A DNA stretch of 64,000 nucleotides from Mucilaginibacter rigui (GCF_014773275.1 NZ_JACWMW010000007.1:1-64000); one strand, 5' to 3'. Positions 1-8,702 are shown, numbered from the stretch's first letter. A program made the numbers and translations. Notes: generated by a model from the letters alone, not told the origin.

Positions 1-1
1 A

Positions 2-67
2 CATCAGGGAATCAACGGTAAAAAACCTATCGATATGGTCTCCCTTACAACAAATAAAAATACCTAA
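2..67 (+). CDS. possible C-terminal end of an upstream gene (partial)
   Basis: A frame on the plus strand is open from the window edge and closes at a TAA at 65-67, giving about 21 residues that end in ...SLTTNKNT. The codons look coding-like, but 21 open codons occur often by chance. No family can be recognised from so short a tail. If real, it is the 3' end of a gene that lies mostly outside the window. Confidence 0.3.
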   Translation, partial: HQGINGKKPIDMVSLTTNKNT

Positions 68-95
68 TTCTGTTACCGAATTACTAAACCCTTAC

Positions 96-176
96 AATTG
101 CGAGGAGCGTAGCGACGCGGCAATCTCAGCATATCCGCCTGTCCTTTAAGATTGCTACGCTATCGCTCGCAATGAC
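96..176. repeat. intergenic hairpin repeat, family R1 (copy 1)
   Basis: An imperfect inverted repeat of about 80 bases. The left arm reads like ATTGCGAGGAGCGTAGCGAC and the right arm ends in CGCTCGCAATGAC. Related copies lie at 8530-8612 and 22141-22225, and a half copy at 11402-11433. All are between genes, which fits a dispersed REP or MITE-like palindrome. No RAYT or transposase gene is present in the window. Confidence 0.75.
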
Positions 177-217
177 ACGTAGGCTACGAACAACTTCTTA
201 AATTAATTTAAAAACCA

Positions 218-225
218 TACTTTAG
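218..225 (+). promoter_or_regulatory. putative -7 element, TAnnTTAG variant
   Basis: TACTTTAG lies 17 bases before the ATG of the aldo/keto reductase gene. It differs by one base from the Bacteroidota -7 consensus TAnnTTTG. The same variant at similar distance precedes several other genes here (4497, 8676, 19260, 56104). No clear -33 TTG was seen, so the call rests on position and recurrence. Confidence 0.35.
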
Positions 226-242
226 CATATAAACTAAAACTC

Positions 243-1232
243 ATGACCTACCTACCCTCACCAGAACGATATAACAAAATGCAATATCGCCGTTGCGGTA
301 AAAGCGGCATAAAACTGCCGGCCATTTCATTAGGCCTATGGCACAACTTTGGCCATGTAGATGTGATGGAAAACTTCCGCAGTATTCTGCATCTTGCCTT
401 TGATAGCGGCATCACCCATTTCGACCTGGCCAACAATTACGGGCCTCCCCCGGGCAGCGCCGAAACAAATTTCGGTAAGATACTGAAAGAAGATTTTGCA
501 GGCTACCGCGATGAGATGATCATTAGCAGCAAGGCCGGTTACACCATGTGGGATGGCCCTTACGGCGACTGGGGGTCAAAAAAATACCTGGTATCGAGCC
601 TCGATCAAAGCCTTAAACGTATGGGGTTGGACTACGTAGACATTTTCTACCATCACCGCCCTGATCCTGAAACGCCACTGGAAGAAACCATGGGCGCATT
701 AGACTTAATTGTTCGCCAGGGTAAGGCTTTGTACGTGGGTATTTCCAACTACAATGCGCAGGAAGCCGAGAAAGCCATTGCTATACTTAAACAATTAGGT
801 ACGCCTTGCCTCATCCATCAGCCAAAGTACTCAATGTTTGTTCGCGATGCGGAAGCCGGTTTGCTGGATGTGTTGGGTAAAGACGGTGTGGGTTGTATCC
901 CATTCTCGCCATTGGCCCAGGGCTTACTGACCAATAAATACCTGCATGGCATCCCTGAAGATTCTCGCGCGGCAAAATCAACCGGTTTTTTACAGGAAAG
1001 CCAGGTTACTGAGGAGGTGATAGCCAAAATAAAAAAACTGAACACCCTTGCCGAAAAGCGAGGCCAAACGCTTGCACAAATGGCGCTGGCCTGGTTGCTT
1101 AAAGACGACAGGGTAACATCGGTACTGATAGGTGCCAGCAAGCCTGCCCAACTGGTCGATTCGTTAAAAGCTTTGGATAACATTGATTTTTCTTCGGAAG
1201 AATTGGAAAAAATAGAGCAGATCTTAAAATAG
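243..1232 (+). CDS. aldo/keto reductase (YghZ/L-glyceraldehyde-3-phosphate reductase-like)
   Basis: This is a 329-residue NAD(P)H-dependent aldo/keto reductase of the TIM-barrel superfamily. It matches the YghZ-like subfamily, known for reducing L-glyceraldehyde 3-phosphate and other aldehydes. Visible landmarks are the opening GKSGIKLPAISLGLW strand, the active-site Asp and Tyr in FDLANNYGPPPGSAE, the catalytic Lys in ISSKAGY, the His in FYHHRPDP, and a C-terminal VLIGASKPAQL cofactor segment. The length is normal for the family. The ATG at 243 is used; an internal ATG at 279 would start at MQYRRCGKSG and is a real alternative. The gene stands alone, with its own terminator at 1270-1299. The true substrate cannot be told from sequence. 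Confidence 0.9.
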   Translation: MTYLPSPERYNKMQYRRCGKSGIKLPAISLGLWHNFGHVDVMENFRSILHLAFDSGITHFDLANNYGPPPGSAETNFGKILKEDFAGYRDEMIISSKAGYTMWDGPYGDWGSKKYLVSSLDQSLKRMGLDYVDIFYHHRPDPETPLEETMGALDLIVRQGKALYVGISNYNAQEAEKAIAILKQLGTPCLIHQPKYSMFVRDAEAGLLDVLGKDGVGCIPFSPLAQGLLTNKYLHGIPEDSRAAKSTGFLQESQVTEEVIAKIKKLNTLAEKRGQTLAQMALAWLLKDDRVTSVLIGASKPAQLVDSLKALDNIDFSSEELEKIEQILK

Positions 1233-1269
1233 ATTTTAAACAATGTGCAGTCAGGTACATTTCGTTAGT

Positions 1270-1299
1270 AGGCGTATTTAGAAATAAATACGCCTTTTT
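1270..1299 (+). terminator. rho-independent terminator after the aldo/keto reductase gene
   Basis: A perfect 10-bp stem AGGCGTATTT / AAATACGCCT with a 6-base loop is followed by a run of T. It lies 38 bases after the stop codon on the plus strand. Confidence 0.85.
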
Positions 1300-1365
1300 G
1301 TTTAACAATAATTAACAACCCGCGTCTAAAAACTTTACACATCTTAGCGATACCAAACTGCGTCT

Positions 1366-3825
1366 ATGAAATACCCTTTACTGTTTACCCTTTTCCTCCT
1401 ACTAACAGCTAACTTATTTGCACAGGATGTTACCCTCACCGGTAAAATAACCGATGGGGCCGGCAATGCCGTACCCTTTGCTACGGTTTACATTAGCAAT
1501 ACCACAAAAGGTACATCGGCCAACAGCGATGGCAGCTACATATTAAATTTAAAAGCAGGCCAATACGAGGTGCAATACAGGGCAATAGGTTACAAACAGG
1601 AAAGCCGTAAAATAGACCTGAAGGAAAACCAAATCATCAACATTACTTTAAAAGCCGAAGATTACCAGATAAAAGAAGTAACAATACGCGCCGGTGCCGA
1701 AGACCCCGCTTATGCCATCATCCGCCAGGCTATTAAAAAACGTAAAACATATTTAAACGAGGTGAACGCCTACACCTGCGAGGTATATATAAAAGGCTTA
1801 CAAAAACTACTGGCCGCCCCAAAGAAGTTCCTGGGGATTGACATGCAGAAGATAGCTCGCGAAAACGGCTTGGACTCTAACCGCACTGGGATTATTTACC
1901 TGTCAGAATCCCAATCAAAATACAGTTTTATCCGTCCCGATAAGGTACATGAGGAGATCATATCCTCCAAGTTCTCGGGGAGTAACCGGGCGTTCACGTT
2001 CAACCGTGCGTCAGACATGCAGGTGAATTTTTACGAGAACCTGCAAACCTGGGATGGCCTGAGCAACCGCCCGCTGATATCGCCCATTGCCGATAATGCA
2101 CTATCTTATTACAAGTATAAATACATCGGCCTGGCTATTGAGAACGGTGAAACCGTTAACAAGATCCAGGTTATCCCCCGTAACGAACACGACCCTTGCT
2201 TTAACGGCTACATTTATATTATTGAGGATAGCTGGCGCTTACAAAGCCTTGGCCTGTACATCACCAAAAAATCGAGCATCAACTTTGTAGATACGCTAAA
2301 GGTCGACCAGCAATTTATCCCGGTAACCGGCAATGCATGGATGCCGGCATCGCTTAAGTTTGAATTTACAGGTGGATTCTTCGGCTTTAAATTTGGCGGT
2401 TATTTTATATCGCTTTATAAGGATTACGATATTTCCCCTAAGCTCGACAGATCGCAATTTGCCGAAGTGCTGCGCATCACCAAAGGTGTGAACAAAAAAG
2501 ATTCGGCCTATTGGGAACAACAAAGGCCTATCCCGCTAACCGCCGAAGAAAAAACCGATTACCAGAAGAAAGCCGTACTGGCAGCCAAGCGCGAATCGAA
2601 ACCATATCTGGATTCGCTGGATAAGGTGAACAACAAGTTTAGCGTTGGCAAATTCCTGCTTGGGGGGTACAGTCACCGAAACCGGTACGATCATGAATAT
2701 TATAATTTCAACTCCCTCATTAGTTCTGTAGCCTATAACACGGTTGAAGGTTTATCTCTTGGCTACGGTGGTTCATTCACCAAACAAATAGACAGCATAA
2801 ACAACCGTTACCTGCGTATTTATGGCAAGGTGCGTTATGGTTTTTCTAACAAACTGTTCAATGCAACAGGTGGCGTTACTATGCCGTTGGGTTCCACTAC
2901 TTTGAATTTATCCGGTGGTTCTGATGTGATAGACCTGAATAACCGCGAGCCTATCACCACCTTTATGAATACGGCCTACACCCTCCTTAACAGGCAAAAC
3001 TTCGAGAAGCTGTACCAAAAACAATATGCATCGGCCACCCTTTCAAAACGTATTTATGGCGGCTGGCAGGCAAGCGCCGGTGCAGAGTGGGCAAACCGCA
3101 AATATCTGTCGAACACTACCGATTACAGTTTCTTCCACCCTAAGGGGCACGAGTTTACGTCCAATAACCCGCTAAGTCTGGATGTGGATGTACCGCTGTT
3201 TGCGGATAACCAATCATTCAAGTTAAATGTGCGCACCACGTACGATTTTAGTAACCAATACGAAACTTACCCTACAGGCAAACGCTACCTGCCATCAAAA
3301 TATCCAACCATCGGCATTAGCTTTACTAAAGCCATAAAAAATGTGTTTAGCTCTGATGCGGATTATAACCTGATCTCAGCCGATATCTCTAAAACAGATA
3401 TCCCCATGGGTTTTTATGGCAAAACATCGTTTTATGTGGCCGTGGGTAAATTCTTTAACACCAAAAATATTTCTTATCCCGATTATAGACAGTTTGCAGG
3501 CAACCAGGTACTATTTTACCAAAGCGGCATTAACAAATTCATGTTGCTAAATTATTACCAGTTCAGTACCGGCGATAAATATTTGGAAGGCCACCTGGAG
3601 CATAATTTCACCGGGCTGCTCACCAACCAGATCCCGATTCTACGTAACTTAAAATTGCAGGAGATAGTTGATGTGAATTACCTATCCACCCCAACGCTAA
3701 AAAACTATACTGAACTGGGTGTAGGCTTCCAAACCAATGTGGGTTTAAGAGTGATGTATGGCACTTCATTTAACAATAAAGTGGGTGGTGCCAATCAGGC
3801 AATAAGGATAGGGGTAAGTTTTTAG
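1366..3825 (+). CDS. DUF5686 / carboxypeptidase-like regulatory domain outer-membrane protein
   Basis: An 819-residue exported protein. Residues 1-19 form a signal peptide ending LTANLFAQ. About residues 23-95 form a CarboxypepD_reg-like beta-sandwich (VTLTGKITDGAGNAVPFATVYI, then a KGTSANSDGSY segment and a GYKQESRKI strand). The rest has the aromatic, alternating strand pattern of a DUF5686 beta-barrel and ends in a Phe (IRIGVSF), as outer-membrane proteins do. The family is common in Bacteroidota, usually of unknown function. It is not paired with a SusD gene here, so it is not a SusCD nutrient uptake unit. It is a single gene between the aldo/keto reductase gene and a repeat-filled gap. 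Confidence 0.85.
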   Translation: MKYPLLFTLFLLLTANLFAQDVTLTGKITDGAGNAVPFATVYISNTTKGTSANSDGSYILNLKAGQYEVQYRAIGYKQESRKIDLKENQIINITLKAEDYQIKEVTIRAGAEDPAYAIIRQAIKKRKTYLNEVNAYTCEVYIKGLQKLLAAPKKFLGIDMQKIARENGLDSNRTGIIYLSESQSKYSFIRPDKVHEEIISSKFSGSNRAFTFNRASDMQVNFYENLQTWDGLSNRPLISPIADNALSYYKYKYIGLAIENGETVNKIQVIPRNEHDPCFNGYIYIIEDSWRLQSLGLYITKKSSINFVDTLKVDQQFIPVTGNAWMPASLKFEFTGGFFGFKFGGYFISLYKDYDISPKLDRSQFAEVLRITKGVNKKDSAYWEQQRPIPLTAEEKTDYQKKAVLAAKRESKPYLDSLDKVNNKFSVGKFLLGGYSHRNRYDHEYYNFNSLISSVAYNTVEGLSLGYGGSFTKQIDSINNRYLRIYGKVRYGFSNKLFNATGGVTMPLGSTTLNLSGGSDVIDLNNREPITTFMNTAYTLLNRQNFEKLYQKQYASATLSKRIYGGWQASAGAEWANRKYLSNTTDYSFFHPKGHEFTSNNPLSLDVDVPLFADNQSFKLNVRTTYDFSNQYETYPTGKRYLPSKYPTIGISFTKAIKNVFSSDADYNLISADISKTDIPMGFYGKTSFYVAVGKFFNTKNISYPDYRQFAGNQVLFYQSGINKFMLLNYYQFSTGDKYLEGHLEHNFTGLLTNQIPILRNLKLQEIVDVNYLSTPTLKNYTELGVGFQTNVGLRVMYGTSFNNKVGGANQAIRIGVSF

Positions 3826-3841
3826 AGCATTACGCAATAGG

Positions 3842-3948
3842 TCTTCGACAAGCTCAGACTGACACATTCCGTATGTCATGGTGAGCTTGTCGAACCATTA
3901 ACGGGCTATGCACTGACATAATAAGTGTTCGACAAGCTCAGCATGACA
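3842..3948. repeat. intergenic inverted repeat, family R2 (copy 1, three arms)
   Basis: The gap holds TTCGACAAGCTCAGACTGAC at about 3844, the inverse arm GTCATGGTGAGCTTGTCGAA at 3875, and a third direct arm TTCGACAAGCTCAGCATGAC at about 3928. The same arms recur at 55757-55826 and 57032-57106. The family is a dispersed palindrome and may double as a transcription stop between the converging genes here. Confidence 0.8.
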
Positions 3949-3950
3949 CT

Positions 3951-4478
3951 TTATTTCTTCCTCATCTTCACTATCCCAAGTAGTTCTTTATTCGGCAAGG
4001 TAACATCAATCCGCTCAACTGCCACATAGCCCATCACTTCGTAAAGCGGTACGCCGGGTAGTGTTGCACCAAGTTCAAAGCTGGTAAAACCATTGGCTTT
4101 TGCAGCATCTTCACATACATTAATAATTTTACGGCCTATGCCCTGCCGAGCATAATCGGGGTGTACAAAAAAAGCTCTTATCCTTGCGGCATCTTTCGCC
4201 GGGTCAAGCAGCGGGTCTTCGATGTCTTTATGCTGGTCGCCGCCAAACAGGGTGTTGCGTTTGCTCCAGCCGCCGCAACCTACCTTTACATTCTCCTTTT
4301 CGGCAACATAGTACGTGCCGTCTGTTATCAACTGGCTGTCAATCCCAAAAATGTATTTAATGGCGCTTTCTATCTGGTTTGGGGTATAATAATCCGTACT
4401 TAAACCGCGTACGGATAAGGCGATTAATTGCTGTAATTCTGCCACATCATCAAATGTAGCTAAGCGTGTCGTTATCAT
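3951..4478 (-). CDS. GNAT family N-acetyltransferase
   Basis: A 175-residue GCN5-related acetyltransferase that would transfer an acetyl group from acetyl-CoA to an unknown amine. The opening ITTRLATFDDVAELQQL is the usual N-terminal beta strand and helix. Motif A with the CoA pyrophosphate loop is seen as AFFVHPDYARQGIGRKII, followed by a helix (CEDAAKANGF) and the C-terminal GYVAVERI strand. It ends in a basic tail, MRKK. The gene is alone and points away from guaA. A -7-like element lies 18 bases before its ATG. Confidence 0.88.
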   Translation of the reverse strand: MITTRLATFDDVAELQQLIALSVRGLSTDYYTPNQIESAIKYIFGIDSQLITDGTYYVAEKENVKVGCGGWSKRNTLFGGDQHKDIEDPLLDPAKDAARIRAFFVHPDYARQGIGRKIINVCEDAAKANGFTSFELGATLPGVPLYEVMGYVAVERIDVTLPNKELLGIVKMRKK

Positions 4479-4496
4479 TGAGCAGATGTTTGCGGG

Positions 4497-4504
4497 CTAA
4501 TATA
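4497..4504 (-). promoter_or_regulatory. putative -7 element (TATATTAG) for the GNAT gene
   Basis: Read on the minus strand, TATATTAG ends 18 bases before the ATG at 4478. It is the TAnnTTAG variant seen before several other genes in this window. No -33 element was identified. Confidence 0.35.
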
Positions 4505-4569
4505 AATTTTTATGCCAATTGTTAGCTCCAAAATCTAAATTTCCACTTTCCCTTTTCCGCTCAAAATCC

Positions 4570-4577
4570 TATCTTTG
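4570..4577 (+). promoter_or_regulatory. -7 promoter element TATCTTTG directly before guaA
   Basis: TATCTTTG matches the Bacteroidota -7 consensus TAnnTTTG exactly and is separated from the guaA ATG at 4581 by only three bases. In this promoter class transcription begins a few bases after the G, so the mRNA would start at or next to the start codon, giving a leaderless transcript. The -33 TTG is not obvious. Confidence 0.55.
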
Positions 4578-4580
4578 CCC

Positions 4581-6110
4581 ATGCAAGAAAAAATCCTCAT
4601 TCTTGACTTCGGTTCGCAGTTTACCCAGCTTATCGCGCGCCGTGTCAGGGAACTCAATATTTACTGTGAGATCCATCCCTTTAACAAAGTTCCTAAAATT
4701 GACGAAAGCGTAAAAGGAATCATCCTTTCCGGTAGTCCGTATTCTGTACGCCAGGAAGATGCACCTCATTTTGAGTTTGCCAAACACCACAAAACACTGC
4801 CTATTTTAGGCGTTTGCTATGGCGCACAGTATGTAGCCCATTTCCACGGTGGCGAAGTGTTGGCTTCGAGCACACGCGAGTATGGACGTGCCAACCTGGA
4901 CTATGTTAAGCAGGACAATATTTTGTTTAAGGATGTACCGGTAGGTTCACAGGTTTGGATGTCGCACGGGGATACTATTGCCCGCATAGGCGATGATTTT
5001 GAGGTAATTGCAAGTACCGATAGCGTTAAAGTTGCCGCTTACCAGATAACCGGCACCCAAACTTACGGTATCCAGTTCCACCCTGAGGTTACCCACAGTA
5101 TTGATGGCAAGCAATTGCTGCAAAACTTTTTAGTTGATATATGTGGCTGCTCGCAGGATTGGACACCGGATTCGTTCATCGAATCCACCATTGCCGAACT
5201 GAAGGCGAAATTGGGCGATGATAAGGTGGTTTTAGGCTTATCGGGCGGTGTTGATTCATCTGTTGCAGCGGTATTGCTGCACCATGCCATCGGCGCTAAC
5301 CTGCATTGTATATTTGTAGATAACGGCCTGTTGCGTAAGGACGAGTACCAATCGGTGCTTGATTCATACCAGCACATGGGCCTTAACATTAAAGGGGTTG
5401 ATGCCAAGCAGCGTTTTTACGACGCACTGGCCGGTTTAACCGACCCCGAAAAGAAACGTAAAGCCATTGGCCGTGTATTTATCGAAGTTTTTGATGATGC
5501 TGCGCACGAGGTACAGGGCGTAAGCTGGCTTGGCCAGGGCACTATTTACCCGGATGTTATCGAGTCGGTTTCGGTAAAAGGACCATCGGCCACCATCAAA
5601 TCGCACCATAATGTTGGGGGCTTGCCCGATTTCATGAAGCTGAAGATTGTTGAGCCTTTAAACACCTTATTTAAGGACGAAGTACGCCGTGTTGGTAAAG
5701 CTTTGGGTATGGATCCAAACATACTAGGCCGCCACCCTTTCCCGGGCCCGGGACTGGCAATCAGGATCTTAGGTGACATCACACCAGAGAAAGTTGATAT
5801 TTTACAACAGGCTGATGCGATTTATATCAACAATTTACGCTCTGCCGGTGTTTATGATAAAGTTTGGCAGGCAGGTGCCATTTATTTACCGGTACAATCG
5901 GTAGGTGTTATGGGCGATGAGCGTACATACGAGAACGTAATTTGCCTGCGTGCGGTAGAATCATTAGACGGGATGACGGCAGATTGGTGCCACCTGCCTT
6001 ATGACCTGCTTGCAAAAATATCAAACGAGATAATCAACAACGTAAAAGGAATTAACCGGGTAGTATATGACATCAGTTCGAAACCACCGGCCACAATTGA
6101 GTGGGAATAA
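4581..6110 (+). CDS. guaA: GMP synthase (glutamine-hydrolysing)
   Basis: It makes GMP from XMP, ATP and glutamine in the last step of guanine nucleotide synthesis in the cytoplasm. The 509-residue protein has an N-terminal class I glutamine amidotransferase domain (catalytic Cys79 in GVCYGAQ, His and Glu in QFHPEVTHS), an ATP pyrophosphatase domain with the PP-loop LSGGVDSS near residue 220, and the C-terminal dimerisation domain ending KPPATIEWE. Length and motifs are normal. The ATG at 4581 is chosen over an in-frame TTG at 4575 because that TTG lies inside the promoter box. It is the first gene of an overlapping three-gene operon. Its last 44 bases overlap the next gene. Confidence 0.97.
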   Translation: MQEKILILDFGSQFTQLIARRVRELNIYCEIHPFNKVPKIDESVKGIILSGSPYSVRQEDAPHFEFAKHHKTLPILGVCYGAQYVAHFHGGEVLASSTREYGRANLDYVKQDNILFKDVPVGSQVWMSHGDTIARIGDDFEVIASTDSVKVAAYQITGTQTYGIQFHPEVTHSIDGKQLLQNFLVDICGCSQDWTPDSFIESTIAELKAKLGDDKVVLGLSGGVDSSVAAVLLHHAIGANLHCIFVDNGLLRKDEYQSVLDSYQHMGLNIKGVDAKQRFYDALAGLTDPEKKRKAIGRVFIEVFDDAAHEVQGVSWLGQGTIYPDVIESVSVKGPSATIKSHHNVGGLPDFMKLKIVEPLNTLFKDEVRRVGKALGMDPNILGRHPFPGPGLAIRILGDITPEKVDILQQADAIYINNLRSAGVYDKVWQAGAIYLPVQSVGVMGDERTYENVICLRAVESLDGMTADWCHLPYDLLAKISNEIINNVKGINRVVYDISSKPPATIEWE

Positions 6111-7326
6111 GTGGTTCATATTTGTTTTAGCGCTGATAGTTGGTGCATGTTCGCCCAAAATACGGACGGCACCCTCATCTACTGTAAAAACAAAAACTGA
6201 AAAACCCGTAATTAAAACAGACAAACCTGCCGAAAAGCCCCCGGTGAAAGCACCGGAGGCCAAGGCTCACGTTTTATCGCTCATACTCCCGCTGGGCCTT
6301 GACCATGCCGCTGCCGGGCAAACCTATACGGCTGCCGGCCTAAAAAAGGCCAACATGGCGGCCGAGTATTACCAGGGCTTTAAACTGGCTCTTGATTCTA
6401 TTACCGCGGAAGGCGCTAACTTCAAGTTACAGGTTTTTGACAGCAAAGATGATGTGGCGCAATCACACAGCCTGGCGCTAAATCCGCAGATAAAAGCCAG
6501 CGAACTCATTATTGGCCCCGTTTTCCCTGATGATGTAAAAGCATTTACAGCAATGCTGCCATCGGCACGCAAGCCTATTGTATCTCCGTTGTCGCCTGCC
6601 GCGCCATCAACGTTCAATAACCAGAACCTGGTTACCATGACCCCGCCGCTTGAGTATCACGCCATGGGTGCTGCAACCTACATTGTTAAAAGCTTAAAGC
6701 CAAAAAAGGTATTCATCCTTAATTCGGGCTTTAGTGACGAGAAATTGTACACATCACCATTTAAGCGCACGGTCGACAGCCTGAGCAAGCGGAAGATCCA
6801 GGTAATAACCATTACCGTAGTACGCGGCAATTTAACATCACTGTTAAAGCAGCTTTCACCGTCAAATCAAAACATATTTTTAGTACCATCAACCAAACAG
6901 GCATTTTTAATGGTGACGTTACGATCATTAGATACACTATCTAAAAAATATCCGGTAACTTTATTTGGTCATCCTAACTGGGAGAAGTTTGCGTTCCTGA
7001 AGTCGGCCCTTCTACAAAGGCTGAACACGCACATTACATCGACAGATAAAGTTGATTATAAAAGCTCCCAAACCAATACTTTTTTACGTAGCTATCGCCG
7101 CACCTACCGTACCGAACCTACTGATTTTGCTATAAAGGGATTTGATCAGGGTTTATATTTTGCTAAGCTATTGGCCGATAATGAGGATTTTAATAAGCCC
7201 GACCTGGAAGATTTTAGCGGCATCCATAACAGTTTCCACTTTATAAAAAAGCCGGGGGTAGGCTGGATAAATACGCATGTAGATATCCTTAGGTATGAAA
7301 ACTTCGATCTAAAAAAGGTTCAATGA
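6067..7326 (+). CDS. lipoprotein with type 1 periplasmic-binding-protein fold
   Basis: A 419-residue lipoprotein. A basic start, a WFIFVLALIV core and a lipobox LIVGA-Cys28 mark it for lipidation. After a Pro/Lys-rich linker (about residues 35-65), residues 70-400 resemble a type 1 periplasmic-binding fold, as in branched amino acid receptors and the LpoA/YraM group: ILPLGLDHA, YYQGFKLALD, IIGPVFPDDV, KPIVSPLSPA, and a late FAIKGFDQGLYFAKLL helix. No transporter genes are nearby, so an LpoA-like envelope role or an orphan sensor is more likely than transport; this is inference. The ATG at 6067 overlaps guaA by 44 bases in another frame. A TTG at 6097 would shorten the overlap and still leave a signal peptide. 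Confidence 0.75.
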   Translation: MTSVRNHRPQLSGNKWFIFVLALIVGACSPKIRTAPSSTVKTKTEKPVIKTDKPAEKPPVKAPEAKAHVLSLILPLGLDHAAAGQTYTAAGLKKANMAAEYYQGFKLALDSITAEGANFKLQVFDSKDDVAQSHSLALNPQIKASELIIGPVFPDDVKAFTAMLPSARKPIVSPLSPAAPSTFNNQNLVTMTPPLEYHAMGAATYIVKSLKPKKVFILNSGFSDEKLYTSPFKRTVDSLSKRKIQVITITVVRGNLTSLLKQLSPSNQNIFLVPSTKQAFLMVTLRSLDTLSKKYPVTLFGHPNWEKFAFLKSALLQRLNTHITSTDKVDYKSSQTNTFLRSYRRTYRTEPTDFAIKGFDQGLYFAKLLADNEDFNKPDLEDFSGIHNSFHFIKKPGVGWINTHVDILRYENFDLKKVQ

Positions 7327-8507
7327 AAGCCATAAATCAGTTAAAGACGTTTCAGCGCATATTGGGTGAATACCCTGCGGATACGCCTTTAGGTAAATTT
7401 TTACCCGGCTTTTATCGGCAGAACAAGCAAATGGGATCAACCGACAGGCGCGTTGCCGGCCGGCTCATCTATAATTATTTCCGCCTGGGCCGCGCCCTGC
7501 CCAACCTGCCATCTGAAGACCGGCTGATGGTGGCTGAGTTTTTATGCAATACGCAGTCAAACTCCTTTCTGCAACATTTTAAACCCGAATGGGCGGCTTG
7601 CATAAGCTTTGCCGTTGATGAAAAGATTAACCTCGTAAAAGCTACCTACCCTGATTTTAAGCTGGATGATGTTTTCCCATGGATACCACAACTTTCAGCA
7701 GGGATTGACAGGGATGCTTTTTTAAAATCGTTTTTTATACAACCCGACCTGTTTATACGGGTAACCAAAGGTTTTGAAACCCAGGTAAAAGCCGAGTTAA
7801 CCAAAGCCGGTGTTACTTTTAAGGATGAAGGTAACAACTGCCTCTCGCTACCAAACGGTACACGGCTGGAAACCATCTTCCCCAAACAACATTGGTACGA
7901 GGTGCAGGACCTGTCATCACAGCAAACTGCCAATTACTTTAAACCACAAAAATGGGATAGCTGGTGGGATGCCTGCGCGGCTTCGGGCGGTAAGTCATTA
8001 CTGCTGCATAGTTTGCAGCCGGATATTAAACTGCTGGTATCTGATATCCGCGAGTCCATCCTTTCAAACCTCGATGAGCGCTTTCAGCAAGCCGGTTTGC
8101 GTAAATACCAAAAGAAACTGATGGACCTTACCGAGAACAACGAGCAATTGCTTTACAATTACGAGTTCGACGGAATTATCCTTGATGCGCCATGCAGCGG
8201 TTCCGGCACCTGGGGACGTACACCCGAGATGATCAGCCAGTTCGAGATCCACAAAACCGAATTTTTCAAACGCCTTCAGCAAGCCATAGTAACCAACGTA
8301 GCTAAATATCTTAAACCCGGTAAACCGCTTATTTATATCACCTGCTCGGCTTTTAAAGCAGAGAATGAAGATGCTGTAAACTACATCACCAAGGAGCTTG
8401 GCCTGCAACTGGAAGAAATGAAAGTACTGACAGGTTATAAGAATAAAGCCGATACCATGTTTGTGGCCAGGATGGTGGCGCCTGCCGATAAGAGTGTTTT
8501 GGAGTAA
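7323..8507 (+). CDS. RsmB/NOP2-type RNA (cytosine-C5) methyltransferase
   Basis: A 394-residue S-adenosylmethionine-dependent methyltransferase of the NOL1/NOP2/sun family, which methylates cytosine C5 in rRNA or tRNA. The SAM-binding loop is WDACAASGGKS. The motif with the helper Cys is LDAPCSGSGTWGR, and the catalytic Cys lies in YITCSAFKAEN, where most relatives have YSTCS. The N-terminal helical region fits the RsmB-like RNA-binding part (about residues 1-130). The ATG overlaps the previous stop by four bases (ATGA), so translation is probably coupled. It is the last gene of the guaA operon. The exact target position is not known. Confidence 0.88.
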   Translation: MKAINQLKTFQRILGEYPADTPLGKFLPGFYRQNKQMGSTDRRVAGRLIYNYFRLGRALPNLPSEDRLMVAEFLCNTQSNSFLQHFKPEWAACISFAVDEKINLVKATYPDFKLDDVFPWIPQLSAGIDRDAFLKSFFIQPDLFIRVTKGFETQVKAELTKAGVTFKDEGNNCLSLPNGTRLETIFPKQHWYEVQDLSSQQTANYFKPQKWDSWWDACAASGGKSLLLHSLQPDIKLLVSDIRESILSNLDERFQQAGLRKYQKKLMDLTENNEQLLYNYEFDGIILDAPCSGSGTWGRTPEMISQFEIHKTEFFKRLQQAIVTNVAKYLKPGKPLIYITCSAFKAENEDAVNYITKELGLQLEEMKVLTGYKNKADTMFVARMVAPADKSVLE

Positions 8508-8529
8508 GCGTTTCAGCTTTGTCCCAATG

Positions 8530-8612
8530 TGTCATTGCGAGCGATAGCGCGGCAATCTCATAGGACAATCGGATATGCTGAGATTACCACATCGCTACTC
8601 GCCTCGTAATGA
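8530..8612. repeat. intergenic hairpin repeat, family R1 (copy 2)
   Basis: GTCATTGCGAGCGATAGCGC at the left and an inverse, more eroded arm ending in CTCGCCTCGTAATGA at the right, about 80 bases in all. It lies between the methyltransferase and permease genes. See copies at 96-176 and 22141-22225. Confidence 0.75.
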
Positions 8613-8675
8613 AATGATAGTAATAAGAAATACGTTAAAAAATGTTAATCTTTTCATTTCCTAATCGTTAGCCGC

Positions 8676-8683
8676 TAATTTAG
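8676..8683 (+). promoter_or_regulatory. putative -7 element (TAATTTAG) for the permease gene
   Basis: TAATTTAG lies 19 bases before the ATG at 8703 and matches the TAnnTTAG variant found before other genes of this window. No -33 TTG was found at the usual spacing. Confidence 0.35.
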
Positions 8684-8702
8684 TTTCACAAAACTAAGCC
8701 CT

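Noticed and set aside
96..176. Repeat R1 and related palindromes as a CRISPR array
   Set aside because: Copies are single, palindromic, unevenly spaced over 22 kb and not separated by uniform spacers; no cas gene is present.
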